Translations under genes and position numbers: made by a program
The notes under the pieces: generated by a model
What the model saw: the letters and a program-made list of their open reading frames with translations, nothing else
Told to the model about the DNA's origin: nothing
Database searches by the model: none
Shown: one piece after another, positions 40,551 through 50,409 of the stretch
Layout of the letters: every line of letters starts with the position of its first letter
Numbering within the stretch: the first letter of the stretch is position 1
Assembly (NCBI GenBank): GCA_026210745.1
Contig: CP110630.1
Coordinates: 620,001 to 684,000, forward strand
Source of the DNA: Exobasidium rhododendri
Taxonomy: Eukaryota; Basidiomycota; Exobasidiomycetes; Exobasidiales; Exobasidiaceae
DNA length: 64,000 bases
Direction of reading: 5' to 3'

Positions 40551-42038
40551 TCATGTAGCACACACTATTCGTAGCAAGATAATGGAATGCCATTCTCCAA
40601 AAATAACGAGAGCCAGTCCCTTCTTTGATTCACCTAATGAGTTGGCGATCAACCAGGAGTAGGCGACCGGGATGAAGGAGAAAAGACTGATGACCACCAA
40701 CCACACGGCGCCGTAACGCGTATGGTCGTCCTCGATCAACGCAAGCATGAGGTATCCAGTAGCTCCAATCACAGTGACAAGAATGATCCAGCACCCTCTG
40801 ACGTCGATTCTGTCTGAAGTGTAGACGATGAGCAGGGCAATCACAAAGGCCCCCACGTAGGGAGGTGCAGAAAAGGCTTGAGCGCGAAGGCTTAAAAAGG
40901 GGGCACAGAGAGGGAAGGGCCATCAATAATCTCCCCAGTACGCTCTGAAAACTGACGATGGAGACTCCTCGGACGTACCTCGTGTATCCCATGCCAGTCA
41001 AGATCGTGGGGAGGTAGACTGGAATAGATGCATAGCCGACGTTCACGATGAAGAGCAAGGCGGCGTTGATGTAGCTGAGCGGGTCTTTGAGCGCTGACAC
41101 GAAATTGGCAAAATCGAGTTTACTTTTGAGAAAGGCCACGACGACGTTCCCACTCTCGTCTCTCCAGTTGCTTGCGTCTTTGGCAACGTCGATCCTGGCA
41201 CGGTAAAGTCGAGCTTCGGCCACCTTGCGTTCGTGAGGCGTCAAGAAGCGAGCGGTGGCAATCGAATCGGGTAGCAAATAGAAGATCAGAGCGCCGACGA
41301 GAATAGTGGGCGCTGCCTCTACGATGAAGATGAGTCTCCAACTCTCCACGCTCGTCTTTGCCTTTTGTAAGCCATAGGCAACACTTCCCGCAATGGCACT
41401 TGCGATAGCGGATCCCACCAAGAACCAGGCGAATCGCAATCCTACCTCTCTTCTCGGGTAGAAGAAGCTCAAGTAGAGCGCTACTCCCGTCCCGAAACAA
41501 GCTTCCGCCACGCCAATGAAGAACCTCGCAGCCATCAGACCAGACCAGTTGAATGCCGAGGCTTGCAGGATAGCCACTACTCCCCAGCACATGACGGCCG
41601 ATCCCATCCACTTGGAGGGTGGAAAGAGCTTGTATCCGATGACTCCTACCTGAAAGACGATGTACGATATGTAGAAGATGGTGAGAAGCCACTGATACTG
41701 AGCATCGCTGAGTCCCAGGTCTGTATCCATTCCAGCCGTCTTGGCATTCCCAATGTTACTGCGATCCAAGAAGGCAAAGACGTAGCAGATGCAGAGACTG
41801 AAGAGGCACGTCATTCTTGTCAGCATTGCAAAGCGTTCCACACATCTGTGGAGAGGGGAGAGGCAACTCACAGCGGCACAATGGCAATGTCCATCTTGCG
41901 TCGCACCTTGTCTTCGTCTTCTTCCCACCAGCACACGTCGTCCTGGCTAGACATGTGTGTGATCGTCGGTCCAATGTCGCCAGCTTCGACAACCTGCCCT
42001 TCCTTGTCGTGCGTCATGTCTTCTGCGACGTTCGCCAT
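40551..42038 (-). pseudogene. 5' part of an allantoate-permease-type MFS transporter, interrupted by the recombinase element
   Basis: Exons 42038-41872, 41815-40979 and 40890 downward; introns of 56 and 88 bases, both GT-AG and frame-keeping (the 41816 acceptor is the only one giving PLMTCLFSLC). It encodes the typical FAFLDRSNIGNAKTAGM first helix and, near the end, SLRAQAFSAPPYVGAFV and SLGESKKGLALVIFG. At 40596-40603 host sequence stops; the frame runs 15 codons into the element and ends at 40551. The truncated 447-residue product lacks the last two helices, so transport is probably lost. The family imports organic anions such as allantoate, nicotinate or aromatic acids in symport; the substrate here is unknown. 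Confidence 0.85.
40596..40603. repeat. 8-base direct repeat at right edge of the recombinase element
   Basis: TCCAAAAA, identical to 36017-36024. Confidence 0.75.
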
Positions 42039-42856
42039 GGCCGGTGTTGCGGTGTTGAGAGAGAGAGGGGCGTGGGTAGGTAGTGGTGGGAGGTAAGGAA
42101 GGGCTTCTCCTCTTCTCAATTTTGTCCTCTACGCCCTCTCAAAAGGACGCCTGCGAGTGAAGGAAAATAAAGAGGCGAAATCGAGCGGGGTTATTATCCT
42201 CCTTCAAGTTGACCGGTGCTTTGTTTCTGCTTTGAGGCATCACTTCGGTGTGTCTCTTGAGATCTCCGCTCTTCTGTGCTACTGCTTGATTAGCCGCACT
42301 TATAACGAGGAAGGCCTGAACGCAACTTCATAGAAGAGGCTAGCAGCAAGCAACCAATACAGTTCGGCAGGAATAAAAAAAACAGGAGCGAGCAACGGGA
42401 TCTTGCGTGTGGAGGACCGACGGCGAAAAGGCGCGTGGGGGGATGGGGGGCGGGACAACAGGCTCGACAGCACTCCTTTCCTCTTCCTTTACCTTCATCT
42501 GCAAACCCCCCACTCCCCCTCCATTACTATGAATTTCCCTCCTCTTCACGCTAGTGAGTGCGCGTAATTGTTTTACCCGGCGAACAATCCCCTTCGTTGT
42601 TCCTACACATCAATGGAGTCTCTGATCAGATTATGGACACGGCACAGCATTGCAAGTGCGATTATGAACGACAGTTGGCAGGAGAAGGGATGCTTCACAT
42701 GTAGTGCAAACAACATGATCACCCATACGAATGAGACACCGAATCGAGAGGCGTACACCACAGCGCATACACTCCTTGAGATGCTTCTCCGTTTCCATGT
42801 CGTATCGGTGATGGATGCCGTGATGGATGCTTCGTATCGTCTCTTGGTGATGGATG
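42039..42856. other. Intergenic region between transporter and right array
   Basis: No gene. GC-rich and C-run-rich upstream of the transporter. GTGATGGATGC occurs three times at about 42808-42857, next to the stop codon of the first right-array gene; too short to interpret. Confidence 0.45.
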
Positions 42857-44416
42857 CTAGTACCGTCTCGGTGATAAGCTGTTCGGCTTCCCCACCTTCA
42901 AGCTTATCAGGTATGCCGCAATGACTCGCATGTCCTGGTCGTCGGCGGTTCGGATGCGTTCGCCCAGTCCAGGCACGTTGGACAGTCTCAACTTCGCATA
43001 GCACCACTTTGCGCTCCTACCGACGTACGGCATCAGCTTTTTGACGATTTCTGGTGACTCTGTGCTCTCCGTCTCGCTCATCCATGCCAGTTTCTCTGCA
43101 TTCTTTGCCATCTTTGTCGCACGAACGATCTCCGCTCTGATACGATCAGACTTCTCCGTCAGGCTGAGTTCTTCTGCCAACAGAGCACATTCTTCCGGAG
43201 AGGATTGCCAGATCCTATATGCCTGGTTTGGGGACAAAAACATCCGAGCAAAAGAATTAATGATAAAGGTACGTCTTCGACCTGCTGCTGCGGCCATCTT
43301 GTCGATCACTGCATCGACTTGCTCTGGTGCAAAATCCCTCGTCCATCGTTGTTTAATCTGAGGCTTTGAATATTGGGTAAAGAGCGCCATCATGGCTAAG
43401 TCCATGTACTCCTCCTTCCCACTTCGACAGGCTTCGAGAATTGCACTGCTGAGCAGATGTCGACACTTGCCCTTGATCGTCTCTTTGGAGTAGCCGGTGT
43501 AGGCATAGATGGTGTCGACGATGTCCTCCTGTCCTGGCACACCTAAACCTCTCCAGACTGGCGAGATCCCGGAAGTATCCTCACCCAGGTCCGACCCACT
43601 CCCCGCCTGTTGTTCTCCTTCGTCATACTGTGCGAATGCAGGAGGAGTGTAGATGAAGTTGGGCTCTTGCTGCGTGTGTCTCGATGGGTCCGACGGATGA
43701 TAGGAGCACGACAAGGACGGATCAGCACCGGGATGTGCAGCATACGATGACCAGTCTTGCATTTGCTGCGGCAGAGTGTGAGCAGAGTATTGCGCCGTTC
43801 GATCGAAGGAAGGAAGCTCTTCTTCTCCCATCCAATTATCCTGCCAGGTCAATCCGGTATGATAAGACGACGACGACGATCCTCCTCCCACTTGTGAAGT
43901 GTTCTGCACGGCTTGCACTTGGCTCGACTGGTGTGGATCGAAGTGAAGTGACGAGTCGGAGCCGAGAAACGGTTGGAAACCAGAAGATGTTCCATCACCG
44001 AAGTGATACTGTTGACCTTGGTACTCCTGCACAGGATCGACTGTGTTGCCTGCTCCAAGACCCCAATGCGGAGAGTACTGGGCGGGGAACTGCATCGGCG
44101 TGTGCTCTCGTGAAGGTCTCACGCTAGGACGAGAGGTGTGGGATCCATACTGGGTGGCCAAGTCTTCGTACGTCTTCTTCTTGGATAGTCGAGAAGTCTT
44201 TGCATCGGATGCATCTCCGCTCGCTCGACTCTTCGACGATGTCCTCGTTCTGACAGTGCCGAGGTTGAGTTGATGCTCGAAGTTGTTCCAGTTGTTGTCC
44301 ATGGGAGCAGGAGCAGGGGATGGAGCAGGAGCTGGGGCTGGGAGAGGCGATGCTCTGCTGAGGCCCATCAGACAGACAAGGACGAGAAATGCTGCGACAC
44401 TCGAAAGGGGCTTCAT
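42857..44416 (-). CDS. Secreted-family paralogue, type D (519 aa), innermost gene of the right array
   Basis: Signal peptide about 1-22, then an expanded Pro-Ala run ending PAPMDNNW (Met39). Basic patch GTVRTRTSSKSR, then AKTSRLSKK near residue 72 and GSHTSRPS exactly 20 residues later. The middle is Gln/Ser/His-rich. M1: IVDTIYAYTGYSKETIKGKC, M2: RWTRDFAPEQVDAVI and FIINSFARMFLSPNQA, M3: AWMSETES, RSAKWCYAKLRLSNVPGLG. The M3 end (GLGERIRTADDQDMRVIAAYL) is shared by all type D genes. Function unknown. Confidence 0.9.
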   Translation of the reverse strand: MKPLSSVAAFLVLVCLMGLSRASPLPAPAPAPSPAPAPMDNNWNNFEHQLNLGTVRTRTSSKSRASGDASDAKTSRLSKKKTYEDLATQYGSHTSRPSVRPSREHTPMQFPAQYSPHWGLGAGNTVDPVQEYQGQQYHFGDGTSSGFQPFLGSDSSLHFDPHQSSQVQAVQNTSQVGGGSSSSSYHTGLTWQDNWMGEEELPSFDRTAQYSAHTLPQQMQDWSSYAAHPGADPSLSCSYHPSDPSRHTQQEPNFIYTPPAFAQYDEGEQQAGSGSDLGEDTSGISPVWRGLGVPGQEDIVDTIYAYTGYSKETIKGKCRHLLSSAILEACRSGKEEYMDLAMMALFTQYSKPQIKQRWTRDFAPEQVDAVIDKMAAAAGRRRTFIINSFARMFLSPNQAYRIWQSSPEECALLAEELSLTEKSDRIRAEIVRATKMAKNAEKLAWMSETESTESPEIVKKLMPYVGRSAKWCYAKLRLSNVPGLGERIRTADDQDMRVIAAYLISLKVGKPNSLSPRRY

Positions 44417-44889
44417 TTTGCATGTGCACCTTGAAACACGTCAGACAAAGGGCGGAAGAAGGTGATGATACTGGGGTCCAAGAAGGAGAGCGTGCTTTAT
44501 ACTCACAGGATCGCATCGTCACCCATTTCCAAGTCGCTCCCGTCCTGCTCTTGCTAACTCGATTTCCTGCAAAGTGACGCATGAATAATGCGCCGTGATC
44601 AGCTGCCACGCTACAGTACAGCCTTTCATCGTATGCATCGGGTGACAGTGACAGTGTGACTGAGACTATACAACCAGGACAAGACTTGCCATCAGTTCAA
44701 AGCGACAAGATCTGCGCCTTTCACTCGTGTATGGGCGACACACTCCTCCTCAGGCGTATGACAAGAGACAGTGCAGAGATGGCATTACTACTTCACGGCC
44801 TGTACAACAAAGAGAAGGAAGTCATGGTCGAAGCGTGCCGTGACACTGCTCTCTCCTACTCGCCCAATCCTCCTCACTTAGAACTCTCT
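44417..44889. other. Intergenic region with promoter
   Basis: No gene seen. TATA box at 44495 for the gene ending at 42857. Confidence 0.45.
44495..44501 (-). promoter_or_regulatory. TATA box (TATAAAG)
   Basis: TATAAAG on the minus strand, about 80 bases before the ATG at 44416. Confidence 0.6.
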
Positions 44890-46494
44890 TCACTCCCTCT
44901 TTGGCGGCAAGAGGCCCATATGGCCAGGCTTGATGGACTGTAGATACTCCCCGATCACTTGCATGTCTTCAGCGTCCGCTTCTGCGATCCGCATGCCCAA
45001 ACCGATCTCCCCCGACAACCTCAACTTGGCATAACACCACTTCTCGCACTTGCCCGTCCAGTTCTTCAACTTCTTCACACTCGACACTCTCTGCTCCTCG
45101 CTTGTGCCCAGCATCCAAGCTTCTTCTCCCTTGCCTCGCGTGGACTTGCGCTGTCTCACTAATTGTTGATCGGCCTTTCTTGTCATGCCTAATTCGTCTG
45201 CCAACTCGACACACTGCTGCGGCGACGCATTCCGCACAAAGGCCGCCATCTCTGCGGTGAAATTTATCCTGGCAAGAAAGTTGACCACGAAGATCGTTCG
45301 CCGTTCAGCGGCAGCAGCCAGTCTCTGAACGACGTCCGTCGCCTCGTTCGGCAGTAGACTTCGCATCCATGTCTGCACTCGGGGCCTCTCCATGTAGTTT
45401 GGAAACAAGGATTTGATGGCCAAGTCGATTTGCCTCTCTTCGCCGCTCTGGAAGCTCTGCACAATGCGATCGGTCATCGTGTATCGGCACCTTTTCTTGA
45501 TCGATTCTCTCGCATAGCCGCTTCTCTCGTACGTCACTTCGACCAGGTACGTCTGATCGGTGCTTGCCAGGTTCGTCCAGGCTTGCGCAGGCACCAGACC
45601 TTGCGGAAGATACGAGTCGTAAGGCTCGCTTGCTCCAGAGGTCTGACCGTGGAATGCGCTATCATAGTCCTGCTGCGGCTGCGGCACAAGTCCAAAGTCG
45701 AGAAGGGGCGGTGGAGACGAAGAAGCGGAAGAAGCTGCACCTCCCTGCAGGGCATACATGAAACTCTCCTCGTGATGCTGCGGGAAGAGTTGATGCTCAC
45801 GGACATCTCGACCGGAAGGAGAAAAGGAGGAAGAAGGTCCACCGTGAAAGTGCATACCAGCTTGCCAGTCCTGCGGGTGTTGATGAGAGGATGAGCTGCT
45901 ACTGCCTTGTGTGTGGTCCTGCTGCATTGGATGGTGGGGGAGCTGTGCGTCGTGGTAGAGCGACATGTTCGGACTGTAAGGCGCTTGGTGGGAAGGGGCA
46001 GGACTATAGTGGGCATGGGAATACACGCCAAAAGGAGCACTTTGGCTGTGGTGAAATGGCGTTGGATTAGCGTATTCGATTGGTCCTTGGGCCTGTTCGT
46101 GCAAGCCTAGTTGAGCGAATGCGTGTACTTCTTGGTTGGGGAGGCCACCTTGTGTGTTCAGTTGTAGGCTTGGGTCGGCGTGCAAAGACGTCCCCTCGCC
46201 TTCTCCTTTCGCTCTCCGTCTTTGAGAGGACGATGTGGCAGGACGAGATGTGTGGGAGCCGTACTGCGTGGCCATGTCGTGGTAGGCATCCTCCGACTGA
46301 AGGCGGGATGTCTGGGTAGACAGAGAGTCAAGGTCCTCCTGATGACCTCGTCTGGATGCCTTGGTCTTCACCTTGAGGCGGGAGTAGCTTGTAGGGTCGT
46401 TGCGTTCACCATCCATCGGCGCAGGCACGGCTGCACTCCAGCCGCAGAGGCACGAAAGTAGGGCCAGGAGCACTACTTTTACGAGGTTGTTCAT
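44890..46494 (-). CDS. Secreted-family paralogue, type D (534 aa)
   Basis: Signal peptide about 1-22, then VPAPMDGE (Met27). Basic patch RLKVKTKASRR, then STQTSRLQS near residue 62 and GSHTSRPA near 82. The two T-[S]-R codon triplets lie exactly 60 bases apart (46303-46311 and 46243-46251). The middle is rich in His, Gln and Pro. M1: LVEVTYERSGYARESIKKRC, M2: TWMRSLLPNEATDVV, FVVNFLARINFTAEMA, M3: AWMLGTSEEQR, KCEKWCYAKLRLSGEIGLG. Nearest relative: the gene at 42857. Function unknown. Confidence 0.9.
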   Translation of the reverse strand: MNNLVKVVLLALLSCLCGWSAAVPAPMDGERNDPTSYSRLKVKTKASRRGHQEDLDSLSTQTSRLQSEDAYHDMATQYGSHTSRPATSSSQRRRAKGEGEGTSLHADPSLQLNTQGGLPNQEVHAFAQLGLHEQAQGPIEYANPTPFHHSQSAPFGVYSHAHYSPAPSHQAPYSPNMSLYHDAQLPHHPMQQDHTQGSSSSSSHQHPQDWQAGMHFHGGPSSSFSPSGRDVREHQLFPQHHEESFMYALQGGAASSASSSPPPLLDFGLVPQPQQDYDSAFHGQTSGASEPYDSYLPQGLVPAQAWTNLASTDQTYLVEVTYERSGYARESIKKRCRYTMTDRIVQSFQSGEERQIDLAIKSLFPNYMERPRVQTWMRSLLPNEATDVVQRLAAAAERRTIFVVNFLARINFTAEMAAFVRNASPQQCVELADELGMTRKADQQLVRQRKSTRGKGEEAWMLGTSEEQRVSSVKKLKNWTGKCEKWCYAKLRLSGEIGLGMRIAEADAEDMQVIGEYLQSIKPGHMGLLPPKRE

Positions 46495-46982
46495 CGCTGA
46501 TGTTATATCTCGATGGAGATGTGGAAGAGGTGGTCAAGAGCGAGTTTGGCCGAGGTCAGGGCGTCCTTTATACCCCTCGCAACTACTCTCATGTCCTACA
46601 GCGCATGATCAGTCACGAGTCACAGCAACAGAGAGTAGCAGCTCAGCACCGCCACTTTCCCTTATATGATGGATCAGAAGCGTTCGTGCAAGTGATGTGT
46701 ATGAATTGTGACAGTGCACTCGTCGTGGCAGTCACAGTCACAGTCTCGCATTCCTGCACAACACTGGCGCACACCTCGACTCATTACGCGTTATCACTTC
46801 CCAGCAGCACACCGCTCCATTCCCTCTTCGCACCGACTGACGACGTACACCTTCATTGTACATGCTGAGTTACCGTCGTCGTGTCATCCGGACTCGACAT
46901 CGCTGTACGCCTACCGAGGCCACGAGCGATCACTCGTCCCTCCCCAGACAGCGGATCGTCTACGCCCGTGCCCCCCCCCCCT
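46495..46982. other. Intergenic region with promoter
   Basis: No gene. TATA box at 46566. A run of about 11 C residues (about 46971-46981) lies next to the stop codon of the following minus-strand gene. Confidence 0.45.
46566..46572 (-). promoter_or_regulatory. TATA box (TATAAAG)
   Basis: Minus strand, 72 bases before the ATG at 46494. Confidence 0.6.
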
Positions 46983-48287
46983 TCATCGCAACAGCCCTAA
47001 TTCGACTGCCATGGCGAAATGCTCTTGCTGCGAACTCGTCGTCAGGAACCATCGGGCCATGTCCTCCGTGAAGTAGTCGTTGTTGAGAAGCTCCCTGACC
47101 TCGTCGCGCGTCTTCCTCAAGACTTCCGCAATGGCAATGACCACAAAACGGTGCTCTGCGCTAGACAGATCCTGCGTCCACTTAGGTGCGTTCATCTGTC
47201 CACTAATCTTGATCTGGTACATCTTCTTGATGGCTGCATCGACTTTCTTATAATTGTCGGATTGAATCGCACTAAGTTTATTCGCTGTCAGACTGAACAC
47301 GCATCTCGGCACGATTCTCTCGTACGCCCAGCCGGTTCGTTTGTAGATCAGGTAGATCAACTCCTGCCTGGAAGAAGAGTCGAGATGGAGCCAGTTTTGA
47401 CTGGACAAGACAGGCGAAATTCTCGCATCTTTCGTCGTATCTAGTGCATCGTCTTCACACTGCGCGCTGAGGGCAAGACGATCGTTCTCCTCGTTCCTTC
47501 GTAGGGCGGCCCGGATCACCTGGTCGTTCGACGTCGAGGCACCTTCTTGCTGTAGAATGTGGGGGCGAACATTTATCTGCGAATAATGAGCGTATGGATC
47601 GGCGTCCCAGGCAGTTTCTTCTTCTTCTGGTGCTGCAGCATGAGCAGCATACGCAGCCTCCACCTGCGGCACAGGTCTATGCAGCCTCGCTTCTTCAAGT
47701 TGGTGGTACATCGCTCTGACGTGTCGCTCGTACGCACGACTTGACGATGGGTCATCCTCGTCCTCCGAAGACGACGACGGCTGTCTCCGAGCGCGACGTC
47801 TTTGCCCAGACATGCCCATGTATCCGAATTGCCGCGAAAGATCTTCGACGAGGTGGGCTTCGCTATTTTGCTCTTCCGGCGCGGGAACGGGGATCAAGTT
47901 GCCGCTCTCGTCGTAACGATACGCATGAAAATCTCCTATATCGAGTCGTGATTGGAGAGCTGCTTCACGACGTCTTCGACTTCTCATCAGGGAGTCCTGC
48001 ATGCGTGCACGGGAGGTCTGGGATCCCGCGTGGAGAGCCGGATCGTGACGGCGACTGGCACCGTGAAGACGAGCGGTCTGGGGTTCGTAGGCGTCGGACG
48101 GGCTTGGTCGATCAGCTTGGTCGTGTCGAGTACGAACATTGTAGAGGTGAGGAATGTTGTCGTCGTTCTCTAGCGGTCGTCCGTGGTGATTGCCGTCCAT
48201 GGGGGCAGGCACAGGCGATGGTGCTGCGATACACACACTATAGAGGCACGAGAAGATTGACGTCCACACAAATCTGGCACAGAGCAT
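46983..48287 (-). CDS. Secreted-family paralogue, type E (434 aa)
   Basis: Signal peptide about 1-21, then APSPVPAPMDGN (Met30). Basic patch YNVRTRHDQ, then EPQTARLHG near residue 70 and GSQTSRAR exactly 20 residues later. A FGYMGMSGQ segment sits where sisters have F-x-x-L-x-L. C-terminus has only M1 (NWLHLDSSSRQELIYLIYKR, WAYERIVPRC) and M2 (PKWTQDLSSAE, RDEVRELLNNDYFTEDMA), and ends at VELGLLR; M3 is absent. Function unknown. Confidence 0.9.
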   Translation of the reverse strand: MLCARFVWTSIFSCLYSVCIAAPSPVPAPMDGNHHGRPLENDDNIPHLYNVRTRHDQADRPSPSDAYEPQTARLHGASRRHDPALHAGSQTSRARMQDSLMRSRRRREAALQSRLDIGDFHAYRYDESGNLIPVPAPEEQNSEAHLVEDLSRQFGYMGMSGQRRRARRQPSSSSEDEDDPSSSRAYERHVRAMYHQLEEARLHRPVPQVEAAYAAHAAAPEEEETAWDADPYAHYSQINVRPHILQQEGASTSNDQVIRAALRRNEENDRLALSAQCEDDALDTTKDARISPVLSSQNWLHLDSSSRQELIYLIYKRTGWAYERIVPRCVFSLTANKLSAIQSDNYKKVDAAIKKMYQIKISGQMNAPKWTQDLSSAEHRFVVIAIAEVLRKTRDEVRELLNNDYFTEDMARWFLTTSSQQEHFAMAVELGLLR

Positions 48288-48814
48288 GGTCGATGAAGGT
48301 GTGGTGGGTTGCTACGAGCGATGGGGTGTGGAAAAGGAAGGCAAGAGGTCTAGATATCCTCATCACTGCGGTAAGAATCGACATGAACACTGCGCCCGGT
48401 CTGCTCGGTCCTTCGGCTGATGGTGGTGACATGAAGAGGGCGTCGCGTTTGTGCGTTCATCCCTCTCCACAGCGCCTGCAATCGACGGCTCGTGTCACCA
48501 GTACGCATCTGCCTTACTTTTGTAGAACACATCACAAAATCATGTGTAAAAATGATATTTATTGCATCGATGAGAAGGAGGACACACAAAGACGTGGATA
48601 ATCACTTTATGCAGTCGGTCGACCGTATCGGTCGTGAGATACAACGAGTGAAAGGTCTCCTCTCAAGGATAGACTTCACTTTCACGGAGAACACGGAAAG
48701 GGCCATCATCAGGACAACATTTTGGTCACTTTCCTTGAGGTAGAGATACACACACCAACACCACGTTGCTCTTCTCTGTACTATTACTGGATCCCCACCG
48801 GCGTCATTTACATC
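48288..48814. other. Intergenic region
   Basis: No gene and no clear TATA box for the ATG at 48287. Confidence 0.4.
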
Positions 48815-50071
48815 TCAGGCGATGAGCTCTGCTTCTCTCGCGATACGGGTCCATTCATCGACGTTATTCGTTCGTATGAACCTGCGTGCCATCGCTTCCG
48901 TGAAACCGTTGTGGTTGATACATTCCCGAACCTGATCCCGCGTGTATCCTGACACCTCTGCAATCGCCTTGACCACCTTTCTACTCTGCTCTTTGTCCAG
49001 ATTTTGCGTCCACGTTGGAGGGTAAAACTCCATGTCAGGATCTCTAAACAACAACCTGATTGCCGCATGGATCCTGTTTTGATCTCCCGACTCGAGTGCG
49101 TTGCGCATACCAGCCGTGAAGCGTCTGCTTATGGCGACGAGTATCTGATCATAGCCGATGCCACTCGTCTTGAAGATCTGGTAGACGAACTCTTGTTGAA
49201 CACTGCGGTGGAAGTCGTGGAAGGGCAAGATGTTGCAATTGGCCTCGTCGTCGGCAGGAGTGACGGGCCGGGGCGGGCGCGGCCGCTGACGGGATGAGTT
49301 GACCATCTCCCTTGCCGCTCGAGTGGAGATATTGTTTCTCTGTCGCAACTCTTCAGCAAGTCTCCGTGCGTCACTTCGGGAGACGCCCATGCGGGAGCGG
49401 ACGTATTCTAAAGAAGCTTGCTCATAAAGATCATTCGACTGTCTCTCATGCGCCATGGGTGGTCTTCGTCTCGGTCCAGAATGTCGTACACGGCGAGGCT
49501 GCCTGACTTCTTCTTCTTCTTCTGTCGTCTCTCCCTCTTGCATCCTCATAGAGGTAGGGATCTCGTCCGCCATTCCTAATCGTGTCACCTGCTCGGTGAG
49601 GCTTTCTTCGTGCTCTGAATGGGAAGAGCTCGCTACAGGTTCGTCGTAGTCATATGCATGCTGCACTACATATTCCGTATTGAGGCCTGGTATGTAGTAG
49701 TGAGGAGCCTGTTGTGCCAGATCAGGCCGGTCACTGTTCGTGTAATCAAAAGGTGGGCCCGACGACTGCGGATGATCAGGTTGATGACTTCGAGTGTAGT
49801 CTAGTAGGGAGTCATCGCCAGCCCGATCCTCTGCACCGTGATGATAGTGGTTTCGTGTAACGCGCGCTGTTTGAGCTTCATGCGGATCGCGATGCCTTGC
49901 ACTACCGCCTTGGCGCTGTGAGGTGCGAACGTTGCTCAAGCCAGAATCGTCGCGCGAGAAGTGCTGCTGACGGCCTCTACCGTTCATGGGAGAAGGAACC
50001 GGTGTGCACACGCTCTGACCCAACAAGCAGGAGAGTAGAGCTGCAACCGTCACCGTAGAGAAAGTGATCAT
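48815..50071 (-). CDS. Secreted-family paralogue, type E (418 aa)
   Basis: Signal peptide about 1-22, then TPVPSPMNG (Met29). SNVRTSQRQGG, then EAQTARVTRN near residue 68. An acidic run (EGETTEEEEE) and an RRRPPM patch lie in the middle. M1: QQEFVYQIFKTSGIGYDQIL, M2: PTWTQNLDKEQSRKVV, RDQVRECINHNGFTEAMA, ending AREAELIA; no M3. Nearest relative: the gene at 46983. Function unknown. Confidence 0.9.
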   Translation of the reverse strand: MITFSTVTVAALLSCLLGQSVCTPVPSPMNGRGRQQHFSRDDSGLSNVRTSQRQGGSARHRDPHEAQTARVTRNHYHHGAEDRAGDDSLLDYTRSHQPDHPQSSGPPFDYTNSDRPDLAQQAPHYYIPGLNTEYVVQHAYDYDEPVASSSHSEHEESLTEQVTRLGMADEIPTSMRMQEGETTEEEEEVRQPRRVRHSGPRRRPPMAHERQSNDLYEQASLEYVRSRMGVSRSDARRLAEELRQRNNISTRAAREMVNSSRQRPRPPRPVTPADDEANCNILPFHDFHRSVQQEFVYQIFKTSGIGYDQILVAISRRFTAGMRNALESGDQNRIHAAIRLLFRDPDMEFYPPTWTQNLDKEQSRKVVKAIAEVSGYTRDQVRECINHNGFTEAMARRFIRTNNVDEWTRIAREAELIA

Positions 50072-50409
50072 GTTCGGGGCAGTAGTCAGACTGTCAAAGC
50101 TGATGGAAAGGGGGGGGGGGAAGAAGGAGAAGATTGTCCTCTACATATGTCTTTCAAGCTGCTCGCGTGTGTGTACTCGTCTCTCTGTTGCGAGGCAAGG
50201 ATAAGAGGCAACGGCGCAGGACACATTAATGCAACGACACCGCCTCTACGAATTAATTATGCAGGAGCAGTGCAGGTGATTGTGACTTCACCCCAAATTC
50301 AGCCGTGATTGATCAGTCGATATCATGCAGATTTGAAAATAATCACAATCTCTAGCGTCTGTCCACACATGAGAAATGCACGCATTAGAGAATGAAGATG
50401 TGTGCAAGA
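50072..50409. other. Intergenic region
   Basis: No gene. A G-run (about 50108-50118) and paired TGATTG/TGATCAG words (50278-50316) are the only notable content. Confidence 0.4.

Larger units (their letters stand above)
36025..40595 (+). mobile_element. Tyrosine-recombinase element (DUF3435/Starship-captain or Crypton type), 4.57 kb, single gene
   Basis: Bounded by 8-base direct repeats in a host transporter gene; the gene's reading frame is continuous if the element and one repeat are removed. It contains one gene, the recombinase, in its right three quarters, and 1.1 kb of non-coding leader with repeats. No terminal inverted repeats were found, as expected for tyrosine-recombinase elements. 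It looks whole. Starships normally carry cargo of tens of kilobases behind the captain; here there is none, so it is either a captain-only element or a Crypton with a DUF3435-like core. Confidence 0.78.

Noticed and set aside
36025-40595. LTR retrotransposon or other virus-like element
   Set aside because: No reverse transcriptase, integrase, capsid or long terminal repeats were seen here or elsewhere in the window.
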